Shown here in pieces: positions 1 to 9,426 of a stretch of 64,000 bases of DNA. A program made the position numbers and the translations under genes. The notes below the pieces were generated by a model, which made no database searches, was not told the origin of the DNA, and saw only the letters and a program-made list of their open reading frames with translations. Every line of letters starts with the position of its first letter. Position 1 is the first letter of the stretch. Location: assembly GCA_030584065.1 (NCBI GenBank), contig CP129489.1, forward strand, positions 3,019,497 to 3,083,496, given 5' to 3'. Source of the stretch: Flavobacteriales bacterium. Its GTDB lineage: Bacteria > Bacteroidota > Bacteroidia > Flavobacteriales_F > PHOS-HE28.

Positions 1-751
1 GCTCATAAGGTACGCCCAGCACACCGAAGATGTTCCCCTGGGCCAGGTTCATGATGGCGATCAGGTCGGCATCAACGGATACCGCGTGCTTGATGACGGA
101 CTTGACGAAATCGCCGCTGTCCTCTTGGGCGATCACCGCATCATGCGTGATGCCGCGCTCGTCGAGGTATTGATTCGCGAACTTGATGTGGTTCATCAGC
201 TGCTTGCGCAGGAACTCATCATTCTCCTTGGGCGTGATGAGATGCACCTTGCTGTTGAAGTACTTGGCCATATCGGCCACAAGCGTCAGCTTCTGGCGCG
301 TCTCCTTGTGGAGGTCCAGCGGCACCACGATGGAATCATAGCCGCCTTCCTTGATGGAGCGCTCCTGCACCACGATGAACGGTACGTTCGAGCTTGTGAT
401 CACGCGGAGGGCCCGGCTGCCGGTCAGGAACTGCATGCCGCGCATGCCGTGGGTTCCCATCACGATGAGGTCGGCCCCGATTTCCGCGGCCGCATCGCCG
501 ATGTCATCGAAGATCGACCCGATGCGCACGAGCTTGTGCACGGCGATGCCGGTTTCCATGGCCTGGGCGCGCTGCTGCTCGAGTTCGAGCTTCCGACGGG
601 TCTCGTCCACCTCGTCCTGCTTCGCCACCACATGCAGCAGGTAGACCTCGGCGCCGGTGTGCTTGGCCAGGCGCATGGCATGGGCAATCGCGTTGTCTGC
701 CACCTTGGTGAAGTCGGTCGGCACGAGGATCTTGTTGGTCTTTCCGCTCAT
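1..751 (-). CDS. Universal stress protein (UspA family), 3' end cut by window
   Basis: Reading minus from the ATG at 749-751 gives an open frame of 250 codons that runs off the left edge. It starts MSGKTNKILVPTDFTKVAD, the usual UspA opening with the ATP-binding domain's first strand, and carries the VMGTHGMRG motif (G-2x-G type nucleotide-binding loop) around residues 90-100. A second Usp-like domain follows (SIVVPLDLHKETRQ), so this is the tandem two-domain form of about 280 residues common in Bacteroidota; roughly the last 30 residues are missing. Role (family knowledge): small cytoplasmic ATP/AMP-binding stress protein; exact role cannot be read from sequence. A -7 element TACATTCG lies 41 nt upstream. 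The plus-strand frames over it are shadows. Confidence 0.9.
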   Translation of the reverse strand, partial: MSGKTNKILVPTDFTKVADNAIAHAMRLAKHTGAEVYLLHVVAKQDEVDETRRKLELEQQRAQAMETGIAVHKLVRIGSIFDDIGDAAAEIGADLIVMGTHGMRGMQFLTGSRALRVITSSNVPFIVVQERSIKEGGYDSIVVPLDLHKETRQKLTLVADMAKYFNSKVHLITPKENDEFLRKQLMNHIKFANQYLDERGITHDAVIAQEDSGDFVKSVIKHAVSVDADLIAIMNLAQGNIFGVLGVPYE

Positions 752-791
752 CGCTCGAATCGTTTTCGTTATGTCTGCTGGAGGCCGGCTG

Positions 792-799
792 CGAATGTA
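792..799 (-). promoter_or_regulatory. -7 element of uspA-like gene promoter (TACATTCG)
   Basis: The plus strand reads CGAATGTA, i.e. TACATTCG on the minus strand, matching the Bacteroidota -7 consensus TAnnTTTG except T to C at position 7. This C variant recurs upstream of many genes in this window. I see no clear -33 TTG partner. Confidence 0.5.
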
Positions 800-977
800 G
801 AGGCTGCTGCCATGCGATGATATCCCGCATGGGATCCGGAAGCCGCAAAACAAACGGAGGCAAACGCAGGTGAACGCCTGCAAACGGAAATCGGACGGAT
901 CAGGACCCGACGACCGGTTCCCTTTGCCGTCGAAAGGGCTGCGGCCCGCGGGACATCAAGAACCAAACGAACAAGCC

Positions 978-1343
978 ATGACAACGACGATGAAGAACAA
1001 GGTGCAGCTGATGGGACATGTGGGCCAGGAGCCCGAGCTGAAGACCGTTGGGAACGGCCAGTCCGTTCTCCGCTTGCGCTTGGCGACCAATGAGCGCTAC
1101 AAATCGGCCCAAGGGGAGTGGAAAGAGGACACGCAATGGCATACCGTTGTGGTGTGGGGCAGGCAGGCGGAGCGCATGGCCGCAGTGGTGCGCAAGGGGA
1201 GCGGTATCGCGGTGGAGGGCCGGCTGGTGCACGGCTCCTACGAAACGAAGGATGGCACCAAGCGCTTCACGACGGACGTGGTCCTCTCCGATTATCAGCT
1301 CCTCGCCGCCAAGCCCGATCAAGGGGCGGCGGCCATGGATTAG
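978..1343 (+). CDS. ssb: Single-stranded DNA-binding protein, short form (copy 1)
   Basis: 121 residues from the ATG at 978; an upstream in-frame start at 870 adds a low-complexity stretch unlike the family and is rejected. The OB-fold hallmarks are present: MKNKVQLMGHVGQEPELK at the N-terminus, DTQWHTVVVWGRQAE in the middle, and VEGRLVHGSYETKDG. It binds ssDNA in replication and repair. The protein stops at QGAAAMD: there is no flexible tail and no acidic DDDIPF-type tip that normally recruits partner proteins. A second, about 55% identical copy lies at 4670. The stop codon overlaps the convergent PKD gene by 4 bp. Confidence 0.93.
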   Translation: MTTTMKNKVQLMGHVGQEPELKTVGNGQSVLRLRLATNERYKSAQGEWKEDTQWHTVVVWGRQAERMAAVVRKGSGIAVEGRLVHGSYETKDGTKRFTTDVVLSDYQLLAAKPDQGAAAMD

Positions 1344-2542
1344 GGCAGCTTCACGATCCGGTTGCTACGCACTCCGGCCGGCTCCTGCACGATGATCGTG
1401 TAGCAGCCGGCCGGAAGCGTGGAAAGGCGGACCAGTTGCGGCTCGGATGAAGGTGCCAGGGTCTGCTGGTGGACGGTTCGGCCGCGGCTGTCCACCACGG
1501 TCAACCACGCGGGTGCCGGCCCGGAAGCCCTCACGCTGACGGCATCGTTGAACGGTGTCGGCCATATCCAGGCTGGGGCATCGTACCATGGCTCTTTCAT
1601 GCCTACGGCGTTCGGCCAAACCGCCCGGCAGACCGTGGTGGTGCAGGTGTCGCTCAGCAGCGGTCCCCATACCCGGAGCGTACCGCACACATTGTACTCC
1701 TGGCTCCAGGCGTAGGCATGCACGGCGATGGTTCCTGTTCCGGTCACTCCGTCGCCGAAATCCCAGTCGACCCGTGCGTTCATGCCCGACGTGCGTGAAG
1801 TATCGAGCACCCCAACCAGGTTGCCATAGGTCAGCGCCTCGAAGCCGTGGCTCACCAGCTCGCTGCAGGGTACATCGCCGGGCCCGAGGTAGAGCCACTG
1901 GCACCGCGTGGCCGTGCAGCTGGTGGGCGGCGCGCCCACTACCGTAAGGCATATCTGGTAGGGCCCCGTGCCCGTGAACGTGTGCGTTGGCGTTGAAGCC
2001 GCCAGTGAGCTACCATCCCCGAAATCCCAATAGGCGTATCCGATCTGTCCACCAGGGAATTGCGAGGTGTTCAGGAAGGTGATGCTACTGCCCTGCACAG
2101 CGCTGATGGTGAAGTCGGACGTCAGGCTCGCGCACGCCTGGTATGCGATCGGGGTGACGACCTTGCAAACCGTGGCGCTGCAGGGCTGGAGGGTCGTCTC
2201 ATTGACCGCTTCGACCGTGTAGCAGATGGGATAGGGTGCGGGTCCCATGTAGGGCACCGTGGGCGATCCGGTGGCCGTCTCCCAGACCGGATCATCGTAG
2301 TAGTACCAAGTGGAACCGGTGATGAGGTGATCGCCCGGAATCACATTCGGCAGGAACTGGCAGGAATAGCCGTCGAGGTAGCTCGTGGAGAAGTCGACCT
2401 GCAAGGAGCTGTTGCAGGTCTGCACAGAGCCGCTTCCGCGCTGGTCAATGGCATCCGAAAGGACCTGGGCCTGCGTTGGGGCCAAAGGGGCGAGCCCGAT
2501 GAGGGGCATAAGGAGAAGAAGGAGGTGGGCGGATGGGCGCAT
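1340..2542 (-). CDS. Secreted PKD-domain protein with T9SS type A sorting domain
   Basis: 400 residues. An N-terminal signal peptide (MRPSAHLLLLLMPLIGLAPLAPTQA, cut after AQ-like site) is followed by two PKD-type beta-sandwich domains with the typical YWDFGDGS and VDWDFGDGVTG motifs (about residues 150-200 and 240-300). The last 80 residues form a T9SS C-terminal sorting domain (WIWPTPFNDAVSVRA at its start, LPAGCYTIIV near its end). Predicted to be exported through Sec and then displayed or released by the T9SS. It is the last gene of a minus-strand operon behind an ECF sigma factor and a membrane/barrel protein (6-bp gap), so it may be the output or client of that regulator; that link is inference. 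Confidence 0.85.
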   Translation of the reverse strand: MRPSAHLLLLLMPLIGLAPLAPTQAQVLSDAIDQRGSGSVQTCNSSLQVDFSTSYLDGYSCQFLPNVIPGDHLITGSTWYYYDDPVWETATGSPTVPYMGPAPYPICYTVEAVNETTLQPCSATVCKVVTPIAYQACASLTSDFTISAVQGSSITFLNTSQFPGGQIGYAYWDFGDGSSLAASTPTHTFTGTGPYQICLTVVGAPPTSCTATRCQWLYLGPGDVPCSELVSHGFEALTYGNLVGVLDTSRTSGMNARVDWDFGDGVTGTGTIAVHAYAWSQEYNVCGTLRVWGPLLSDTCTTTVCRAVWPNAVGMKEPWYDAPAWIWPTPFNDAVSVRASGPAPAWLTVVDSRGRTVHQQTLAPSSEPQLVRLSTLPAGCYTIIVQEPAGVRSNRIVKLP

Positions 2543-2548
2543 CGGTGC

Positions 2549-3886
2549 TCAGAAGGTGTGGCAGAGCTGGAACCGGAGCGAGAAGCGCTCGGGCAAAGCG
2601 ACGACATGCCCGGAGGCCATCCCGCGGATCAGGGCAGTGCTGTAGGATGGTGCAGCAATCAGCGTGAATCGTTCCGATAGCATGAAGCCGAGGTCCGCGC
2701 CGACCATCGCACTGGCCTGCAACGGGTACCGCATCCTGAGCGCGGCCTGGCTCAATTGCCCGGAACGGATGGCATCCTCCTCCGTGTCCTGATAAAGGCT
2801 GGCGGTCGATTGGACGGTCGTGTGCTCGGCAACGATGCTGGCACGAGGGCCAGCGACCCACCGGCGGAACCGCGCATGCCATGCCAGCTCCACCGGGACG
2901 CGCATCCTGATGCGGATATCGTGGGCCTCCATCTGCTGCTCACTCGTCTGGAAGGTGACCACCGTATCGATGTCACTGAAGAATACTTCGGTGTTCAGCG
3001 TGACCCAACTGCTATAGGTCTCCGATTCTTCGACCTGGCGGCGTTCCGTGTGCCGATACCTCTGGACGGACCGGTCCACCTCGAGCCCCGCACCGAGGCG
3101 CAAGCCGGACGGCCATGTCCTCCCGGCGGATAGGCCCCAGGCTATACCGTTATGCCAGCGCTGTTCCCCCTCCAATGCGCGGGCCAGCCGCTCCGGGTGG
3201 CCTTGCCAGTGGTACCTGTACCACTGCACCGTCAACGATGGGGCCAGCCACCACTGGCCGCGTGCCCGGTGGTAATCCGCCGGTTGTCTCCGGGTAGGCA
3301 TGGGCGCATTCGGCGCAGCCGGTCGGACCTCCCGCAAGCTCAGGTATTCCATGGGCGGGCCGCCGTTCCGAACGGTGGCTTCGGTCGATGCCGGCTCGCG
3401 GGTAACGACCAAGGCATGCTCCATGGGCGGCACAGCCGGAGGGTCGCGCTGCGCGGCTGCGGTCGTAGAGAGGCGGGAGGTTGCCGGGTATGGTTCCACA
3501 GGGGGGCGACCGCTTGCTCCTTCGGACGAGCGGTCGGCCATGGGCGGATGGCCCGAGGGCTGCAACCTGCCGGATTCATCACCCACCGGGGTGGCGGGCT
3601 GCTGCAGCGCAGACCGGTGCGCAGAACCTGCATCGCTTCGGGCATCTGCACCAGAGGGATTGACCCCTGTCGGCGCAATGGACCCGCGCTGGAACAGAAT
3701 GGCGCCCACCAGCAAGCTGGCGCCGACCGCGGCTGTCAGGATTGAGGGCAGAATCCAGAATGGAGCGCGGCGGCGCTTGCGGCGCACATGCGCAAGCACG
3801 GCATCGCCGATTTCCGCGGGCGGTTCCACGGAGGCCGAGCTCAGCGCATGCCGGAAAAGGTCGTCAATGGGATGCGTCTCCCGCAT
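2549..3886 (-). CDS. Membrane-spanning protein with anti-sigma-like N-terminus and putative barrel C-terminus
   Basis: 445 residues. The first ~45 residues are charged and cytoplasmic-looking (HPIDDLFRHALSSASVEPP, then VLAHVRRKRRRA), followed by one membrane helix (FWILPSILTAAVGASLLVGAI). A proline/serine-rich linker (about 70-190) leads to a C-terminal domain with alternating aromatic strands (WWLAPSLTVQWYRYHW, then GWGL-type turns) ending in F (RFQLCHTF), typical of Bacteroidota outer-membrane barrel-like domains. It overlaps the ECF sigma gene upstream by 23 bp, the usual position of an anti-sigma factor. No ASD zinc motif (HxxxCxxC) is visible. Interpretation: sigma-factor partner that may span the envelope; function is inferred from position and topology. 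Confidence 0.7.
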   Translation of the reverse strand: MRETHPIDDLFRHALSSASVEPPAEIGDAVLAHVRRKRRRAPFWILPSILTAAVGASLLVGAILFQRGSIAPTGVNPSGADARSDAGSAHRSALQQPATPVGDESGRLQPSGHPPMADRSSEGASGRPPVEPYPATSRLSTTAAAQRDPPAVPPMEHALVVTREPASTEATVRNGGPPMEYLSLREVRPAAPNAPMPTRRQPADYHRARGQWWLAPSLTVQWYRYHWQGHPERLARALEGEQRWHNGIAWGLSAGRTWPSGLRLGAGLEVDRSVQRYRHTERRQVEESETYSSWVTLNTEVFFSDIDTVVTFQTSEQQMEAHDIRIRMRVPVELAWHARFRRWVAGPRASIVAEHTTVQSTASLYQDTEEDAIRSGQLSQAALRMRYPLQASAMVGADLGFMLSERFTLIAAPSYSTALIRGMASGHVVALPERFSLRFQLCHTF

Positions 3887-4427
3887 GAACCGGTGTGGAT
3901 TTGGCGTTGATCTTCAGTTGGAGCAGGCGACGGGCCTTGGCCAGTTGGCTCCGGGACGTGCTCTCTCCGCACCCGAGGAGCTCAGCGATCTCCGCGTGGT
4001 CATAACCCTCAATGGCGAACAGGTTGAACACCATCCGGTATCCATCCGGCAGGGCCGCTACCATCGCCATCAACTCCGCTTCCCCGAGCCGTCCGAGTGC
4101 ATCGGCCTCAACGGCGTGTTCCGGCAAGCGCTCAAGCCCGAACCGCTCCTGCTGGAAGCTCTTGCGCCGATACTGGTTGATGGCGGTATGCACCATGATT
4201 CGTCTGACCCAGCCCTCCAGCGAACCCTCCATGCGGAAGTCCCTGAGCTTCTCAAACACGCGGATGAAGCCCTCTTGCATCAGGTCCTGCGCCTCCAGTT
4301 CATGACGTGCGTACCTCAAGCACACCGCATACATGCGGCGTGCGTACCGTGTGTAAAGCGCTTCCTGGCAGCGGCGTTCGCCCCCCAAGCAGCCCTTTAC
4401 CAGTTCACGTTCGCTGAGTTCACGCAA
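3864..4427 (-). CDS. ECF-type RNA polymerase sigma factor
   Basis: 187 residues, a typical ECF length. Region 2 is visible at about 20-90 (ALYTRYARRMYAVCLRY, AQDLMQEGFIRVFEKL, GWVRRIMVHTAINQYRR) and region 4 at about 125-175 (ALPDGYRMVFNLFAIEGYDHAEIAELLG followed by SRSQLAKARRLL, the helix-turn-helix that reads the -35). It directs RNA polymerase to a specific set of promoters. It heads an operon with the overlapping membrane protein (23-bp overlap) and a PKD/T9SS secreted protein. Such sigma factors are normally held by a co-encoded anti-sigma factor. Confidence 0.95.
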   Translation of the reverse strand: MRELSERELVKGCLGGERRCQEALYTRYARRMYAVCLRYARHELEAQDLMQEGFIRVFEKLRDFRMEGSLEGWVRRIMVHTAINQYRRKSFQQERFGLERLPEHAVEADALGRLGEAELMAMVAALPDGYRMVFNLFAIEGYDHAEIAELLGCGESTSRSQLAKARRLLQLKINAKSTPVHAGDASH

Positions 4428-4669
4428 CCGGAGGCCTCTCTAGCGCCAAGACGCGGGTTGGGATGATTCCGCTGCTTGGGCCCAAGGCAACATGAATGTA
4501 TGGCGCACGGGGTCCCGCCAGATGAAAGCAAACGACAGCAAACGGCTGCAATCGCATACAAGCGGGGACTGGCCGAATCTGGGAGGGGGGCTGCGAAAAG
4601 GTTTGCACCGTCGGTCGGAATCAGCACCGGTCGGCGAAGCAGAAGTCAAACAATTAAAACCCCAATCCC

Positions 4670-5026
4670 ATGAACACGCTGAAGAACAAAGTCCACCTCG
4701 TCGGCAACCTCGGCTTCGACCCCGAAGTGCGCGAGATCGCGAAAGGGCGGAAAGTAGCCCGGCTCTCCGTGGCCACCCACGACAGCTACCGCAATGCCAG
4801 CGGTGAGCGGGTCACCGATACGCAGTGGCACACCGTGGTGGCCTGGGGCCAGACGGCGGAGATGGCGGAGCGCCTCCTTCGCAAAGGCTCGCCGGTGATG
4901 CTCGAGGGCCGATTGGTGCATCGCAGCTACGAGGCCAAGGACGGTACCAAGCGCTACATCACGGAGGTGGTGATGAGCAACTTCCAGCTTCTCCCGGGCA
5001 AGCGGGAGGAGGCAGCCGCAGCCTAA
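4670..5026 (+). CDS. ssb: Single-stranded DNA-binding protein, short form (copy 2)
   Basis: 118 residues, OB-fold SSB: LKNKVHLVGNLGFDPEVRE at the N-terminus, DTQWHTVVAWGQTAE in the core, LEGRLVHRSYEAKDGTKRY near the end. Like copy 1 at 978 it lacks the acidic C-terminal tip (ends KREEAAAA). Start at ATG 4670 matches family start. The 242 bp upstream contain no other gene I can support. A strong hairpin follows 17 bp after the stop. Confidence 0.93.
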   Translation: MNTLKNKVHLVGNLGFDPEVREIAKGRKVARLSVATHDSYRNASGERVTDTQWHTVVAWGQTAEMAERLLRKGSPVMLEGRLVHRSYEAKDGTKRYITEVVMSNFQLLPGKREEAAAA

Positions 5027-5043
5027 GGGCAATCGTCAATCAG

Positions 5044-5079
5044 GCGGAAGGGGGAGGCCGTGCGGCCTCCCCCTTCCGC
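5044..5079 (+). terminator. Perfect 17-bp hairpin downstream of ssb copy 2
   Basis: Bases 5044-5060 and 5063-5079 are exact reverse complements (17 bp each arm, GC-rich, 2-nt centre). It sits between the ssb stop (5026) and the next start (5101). No U-tract follows, so classic intrinsic termination is not certain, but position and stability fit a transcription end or mRNA 3'-end stabiliser. Confidence 0.75.
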
Positions 5080-5100
5080 ATTCTCCCATAACTTGCATGA

Positions 5101-7386
5101 ATGGCGCGGCGTGCGGTGGGATGGCTCATGAGGAAGTGGCACATCTGGCTGGGCGCTGTCCTTCTGGCGTTGGCGGCCGCTGCGTGGCTATTCCCATACC
5201 TGCTGAAGCGCTATATCGAGGCACACAGTGAGGAGTGGATCGGTCGGAAGGTGAGCATTGGCCGAATCGTGCTCAACCCCTTCTCTGGGGTGTATGCGGT
5301 TGATCGGTTCACCTGCACCGAGCCCGGTACCGATACGGTATTCGTCCGGTTCGACCGGTTGAGCATGAAGGCAGATGTAATAGCAGGCCTCCGCACAGGC
5401 CGATGGGGGTTCAAGGAGGCGCGGCTCGAAGCTCCCTATGCGCGGATCGTGCAGCATGGAAACCGGTTCAACTTCAGCGACCTACTGGAGCTTGGCGGGG
5501 ACGACTCCGTCGATGTGCGGTCAAGAGAGCCGTCCGAGGCCGCCTTCTCCGTGGTGGACATGCTGCTCAGCGACGGAGCAATCGCGTACCAGAGCGATGT
5601 GCTGCCAGCGCCGATTGCGGTGCAGGACCTCCGCGTGGCATGCACGGAAATCTCCTCCGGCCAGGCGACCATGGACTTCCTCGTCGGATTCTCCATTGCG
5701 GGCGGCGGCCGCGCTGATGGCGGGTTCACGATCAATACCCAAGCCGGGTCCTATGGCGTTGATGCGCGCCTGCGCGACTTCCGCCTCGCACAGCTCCGGC
5801 CTTACCTGGAGGAATTCATGCGGTGCGGCGGATTGACCGGTGAGCTGGACCTGGATGTGAGGGTTGATGACAACTACCTGAACACCACAGGATTCGCCCT
5901 CGGGGCCTCCATGGACCTGCGCGGCCTGGAACTGAGCGATCCGGATGGCCAGCGCCTGCTTCAGGTGGGACAGCTCCGGGCACGGCTGGATACCCTTATC
6001 GCAGCGGAGCGGCGGCTTGAGGTCGGGGAGGTGCTGCTGGACCGCACAGAGGCCTGGTTCACGATGCTCAACGACGGGAGCGACAACTGGACCCGGCTGC
6101 TCAAGCTCCGCACGGACTCCGTAGATGCGGGAGGGGCGGTTTCCGTATCGGCAAGCAACGTCTTCGTGATGCTGGCCGACTACATCAGGTACCTGGGCCA
6201 GCAGTTCGTGGCCAGCGCCTATTCCGCCCGCAGCATCCGCATCACCGATTGTGCCGTGCACTTCGAGGACTATGCGCCCAGGCGACCGTTCCGGTATGCA
6301 ATCACCGGGCTCAATCTGGCATCGGACCGCATCACCACGGAGCAGGATACCGGTCGGATTGCGGTATCGGCGAGCCTGAACGGATCCGGAGCGTTGACGG
6401 GCGCCGCTGCGTTCGACCCATCCGACCTGCGCAACGTGCGGCTCGATCTTGGTATCGACGGGCTGCTGCTCACGGGGTTCGATTCCTACGGGCGTTGGTA
6501 TGCGGCTCATCCCGTGCAGGAGGGAGTACTGGCTTATCATACCTCCACCGCAATCCGCGATGGTCGGATCGACTCCCGGAACAGCATCCGGATAGAGGGA
6601 TTGCGTTTCGGTAAGAAGATTGAGGACCACGCGCCCGACATCCACATCCTGCCGCTACGGCTGGCTGCCGGGCTGCTGAAGGATGTGAAAGGAGCGATTG
6701 CCTTCGATGTGCCGGTGAGCGGCGATTTGAATGACCCCGCTTTCAAGCCATGGCCCTTGGTTTGGCAGGTGGTGAAGAACCTGGTGGTGCGGGCGGTAAC
6801 CGCGCCTGCTCGCCTGCTCGTTAGGGCATTCGATGGAATGGAGGAGAAGGAATTGGAGGGCCTGCGGCTCGAGCCAATGCAGGCCGCACCCGACGAGCGG
6901 GCCCTCAAATCCCTTCGGCAGTTGGCACGGGTACTCAAGGCCAAGCCCGATCTGCGCGTCGACCTGGTGCCCTTGGTGGATGCAAGGACGGAGGCCGAGG
7001 AGCTTGCCCTGCATGCGGCCAAGTGCCAATACCTATTTGGCAGCCAGGTGGTTACGCCTTCAGATAGCGCGCGCGCCGCCGCGTTGGCGAATGCGGACAC
7101 GCTGTTCCTCCGATTCGTGGAGGAAGCCGTGCCGGCCACCGCAGGGAAGCCATTGCAGCAGCGGTGCGCCATCCTCATCGGACCCGAGGCCCTAGGCGAG
7201 CGTCAGCGGCAACTGGAGCGGACCCGGCAGGAAGCCGTCATGCGCCACCTCGCCTCCCTCGGCGCCGACTCCACCCGCGTCGGAATCAGGACCGGTTCGC
7301 CCGAAGAGGTCGGTGGCCGTACCGGTCAACCAGGATACAGGTTCATCTTCGATGCGGCGGAGGTGCCGGAGGCATCGTTGCCATAG
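5101..7386 (+). CDS. DUF748 / AsmA-like envelope protein
   Basis: 761 residues. One N-terminal membrane helix (WLGAVLLALAAAAWLFPYLL) is followed by a large periplasmic part with the DUF748 signatures: EWIGRKVSIGRIVLNPFSG at 40-60, VRFDRLSMKADV and APYARIVQHGNRFNFSDLLE at 110-130. The family belongs to the AsmA/bridge-like superfamily of elongated beta-groove proteins; related members move or organise lipids between inner and outer membrane, but the DUF748 role is not established. The C-terminal 150 residues are helical and charged. An alternative start is Met10 (MRKWHIW). A TAACTTGC sequence, close to the -7 consensus, ends 5 nt before the ATG. Confidence 0.85.
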   Translation: MARRAVGWLMRKWHIWLGAVLLALAAAAWLFPYLLKRYIEAHSEEWIGRKVSIGRIVLNPFSGVYAVDRFTCTEPGTDTVFVRFDRLSMKADVIAGLRTGRWGFKEARLEAPYARIVQHGNRFNFSDLLELGGDDSVDVRSREPSEAAFSVVDMLLSDGAIAYQSDVLPAPIAVQDLRVACTEISSGQATMDFLVGFSIAGGGRADGGFTINTQAGSYGVDARLRDFRLAQLRPYLEEFMRCGGLTGELDLDVRVDDNYLNTTGFALGASMDLRGLELSDPDGQRLLQVGQLRARLDTLIAAERRLEVGEVLLDRTEAWFTMLNDGSDNWTRLLKLRTDSVDAGGAVSVSASNVFVMLADYIRYLGQQFVASAYSARSIRITDCAVHFEDYAPRRPFRYAITGLNLASDRITTEQDTGRIAVSASLNGSGALTGAAAFDPSDLRNVRLDLGIDGLLLTGFDSYGRWYAAHPVQEGVLAYHTSTAIRDGRIDSRNSIRIEGLRFGKKIEDHAPDIHILPLRLAAGLLKDVKGAIAFDVPVSGDLNDPAFKPWPLVWQVVKNLVVRAVTAPARLLVRAFDGMEEKELEGLRLEPMQAAPDERALKSLRQLARVLKAKPDLRVDLVPLVDARTEAEELALHAAKCQYLFGSQVVTPSDSARAAALANADTLFLRFVEEAVPATAGKPLQQRCAILIGPEALGERQRQLERTRQEAVMRHLASLGADSTRVGIRTGSPEEVGGRTGQPGYRFIFDAAEVPEASLP

Positions 7387-7474
7387 GGCACAGGGGGCGC
7401 TGCACGGCCCTTTCACGACTAGTCGGGCTGTCCGGCTTCTGGAGGGACTCCAAGGGGCGTTCGGGCATGTGGAG

Positions 7475-7506
7475 TTTGTCCCATGTCCCGGTCCGTGTTA
7501 CCTTTG
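7475..7506 (+). promoter_or_regulatory. Bacteroidota-type promoter for tRNA-Asn
   Basis: TTTG at 7475-7478 (-33 element), a 20-bp spacer, and TACCTTTG at 7499-7506 (perfect TAnnTTTG -7 element), 23 bp before the tRNA. This is the clearest complete sigma-ABfr type promoter in the window. Confidence 0.8.
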
Positions 7507-7529
7507 CGCTCCCTTTGAAGAAGGGATCT

Positions 7530-7603
7530 TCCCTGGTAGCTCAGCTGGTTAGAGCACATGACTGTTAATCATGGGGTCGCTGGTTCAAGTCCAGCCCGGG
7601 GAG
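7530..7603 (+). tRNA. tRNA-Asn (GTT anticodon)
   Basis: Cloverleaf can be drawn by eye: acceptor stem 7530-7536 pairs with 7596-7602 (one G-T pair), the D-arm contains AGCTCAGCTGGTTAGAGC, anticodon stem 7557-7561/7569-7573 encloses a 7-base loop with GTT at 7564-7566, and the T-arm has GGTTCAAGTCC. Position 73 is G (7603). The next bases are CCC, so the 3' CCA is not encoded and must be added enzymatically. A promoter lies just upstream and a hairpin just downstream, so it is a single-gene unit. Confidence 0.97.
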
Positions 7604-7609
7604 CCCAGC

Positions 7610-7635
7610 AAGAGAGCCGCTAGCGCGGCTTTCTT
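7610..7635 (+). terminator. Terminator hairpin of tRNA-Asn
   Basis: An 11-bp stem (one G-T pair) with a 4-base loop TAGC, arms 7610-7620 and 7625-7635, followed closely by CGTTTT. It lies 7 bp after the tRNA and before the next start at 7696. Confidence 0.7.
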
Positions 7636-7695
7636 CGTTTTGCATCGCACGGCGCCGCAAGCGCCGCCCACCCGGAACGCACCAACCCCCTCCAA

Positions 7696-8625
7696 ATGCA
7701 GCTGATCACCGTAGGTACTGTCGCATTCGACCGCATCGAGACCCCGTTCGGCGTGGCCGAGAAGACTGTGGGCGGAGCGGCCACCTATATCTCCCTGGCC
7801 GCCTCGGTCTTCCTGGATAAGATGGGCCTGGTCAGCGTGGTGGGCGATGATTTCCCAGGGGAGGTGATGCAGCAGCTCAAGGACCGCGGAGTGGACCTGC
7901 AGGGTCTGGAGGTCCTGAAGGGAAAGGAGAGCTTCTTCTGGGCCGGGCGCTACCACTATGACATGAACACGCGCGATACGCTGGAGACGCGCCTGAACGT
8001 CCTGCTGGATCTGGACCCCACCCTTCCCGAGGCATACACCAAGGCCCCATACGTGATGCTGGGCAACCTGGACCCTGGCGTACAGGCCAAGGTACTCGAC
8101 CAGATGGCGGATCGCCCGGCGCTGGTGGTGATGGACACCATGAATTTCTGGATGGACAGCGCCATGCCGAAGCTGAAGGAGGTGATCGGCCGTGTGGATA
8201 TCCTGGCCATCAATGATGCCGAAGCCCGGCAGCTGAGCGGCGAGCACAGCCTGGTTAAGGCCGCCCAGCGGATACTGGCCATGGGCCCGAGGTACCTGGT
8301 GGTGAAGAAGGGCGAGCATGGCGCGCTGCTGTTCAGCGAGGACCGTGTCTTCTTCGCACCGGCGCTGCCGCTTGAGGACGTGGTGGACCCCACCGGAGCG
8401 GGCGACACCTTCGCCGGCGGATTCATCGGCTACCTGGCCCGCACCCAGGACCACAGCTTCGACAACCTGAAGCGTGCGATCATCGTGGGCAGCGCGCTGG
8501 CCAGCTTCACATGCGAGAAGTTCGGCATTGAGCGGCTCGTGGAGATCACCCGCGAGGACATCGACGCCCGCATCCAGCAGTTCGTGGACCTCGTGGACTT
8601 CGACATCGAGCTGGTGGAGGGCTGA
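7696..8625 (+). CDS. PfkB-family carbohydrate kinase
   Basis: 309 residues, the standard ribokinase-fold length. N-terminal VGTVAFDRIETPFG and GGAATYISLAASVF (substrate-binding glycine pair), and the C-terminal PfkB signature DPTGAGDTFAGG with the catalytic base Asp237 and anion hole GAGD. It phosphorylates a sugar or nucleoside using ATP; the substrate cannot be told from sequence. Stand-alone gene between tRNA-Asn and the convergent sod gene, whose stop abuts it directly (8625/8626). Confidence 0.9.
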   Translation: MQLITVGTVAFDRIETPFGVAEKTVGGAATYISLAASVFLDKMGLVSVVGDDFPGEVMQQLKDRGVDLQGLEVLKGKESFFWAGRYHYDMNTRDTLETRLNVLLDLDPTLPEAYTKAPYVMLGNLDPGVQAKVLDQMADRPALVVMDTMNFWMDSAMPKLKEVIGRVDILAINDAEARQLSGEHSLVKAAQRILAMGPRYLVVKKGEHGALLFSEDRVFFAPALPLEDVVDPTGAGDTFAGGFIGYLARTQDHSFDNLKRAIIVGSALASFTCEKFGIERLVEITREDIDARIQQFVDLVDFDIELVEG

Positions 8626-9363
<738 letters not shown>

Positions 9364-9426
9364 GGATCGGTCGGTTTGACGGGCGTAAAGTACCGCCGAA
9401 CCCAGCCCGATTCCGCAGCAATGGCC

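Noticed and set aside
5521-6645. 374-codon minus-strand frame within the DUF748 gene
   Set aside because: No motifs; the sense strand matches DUF748 throughout.
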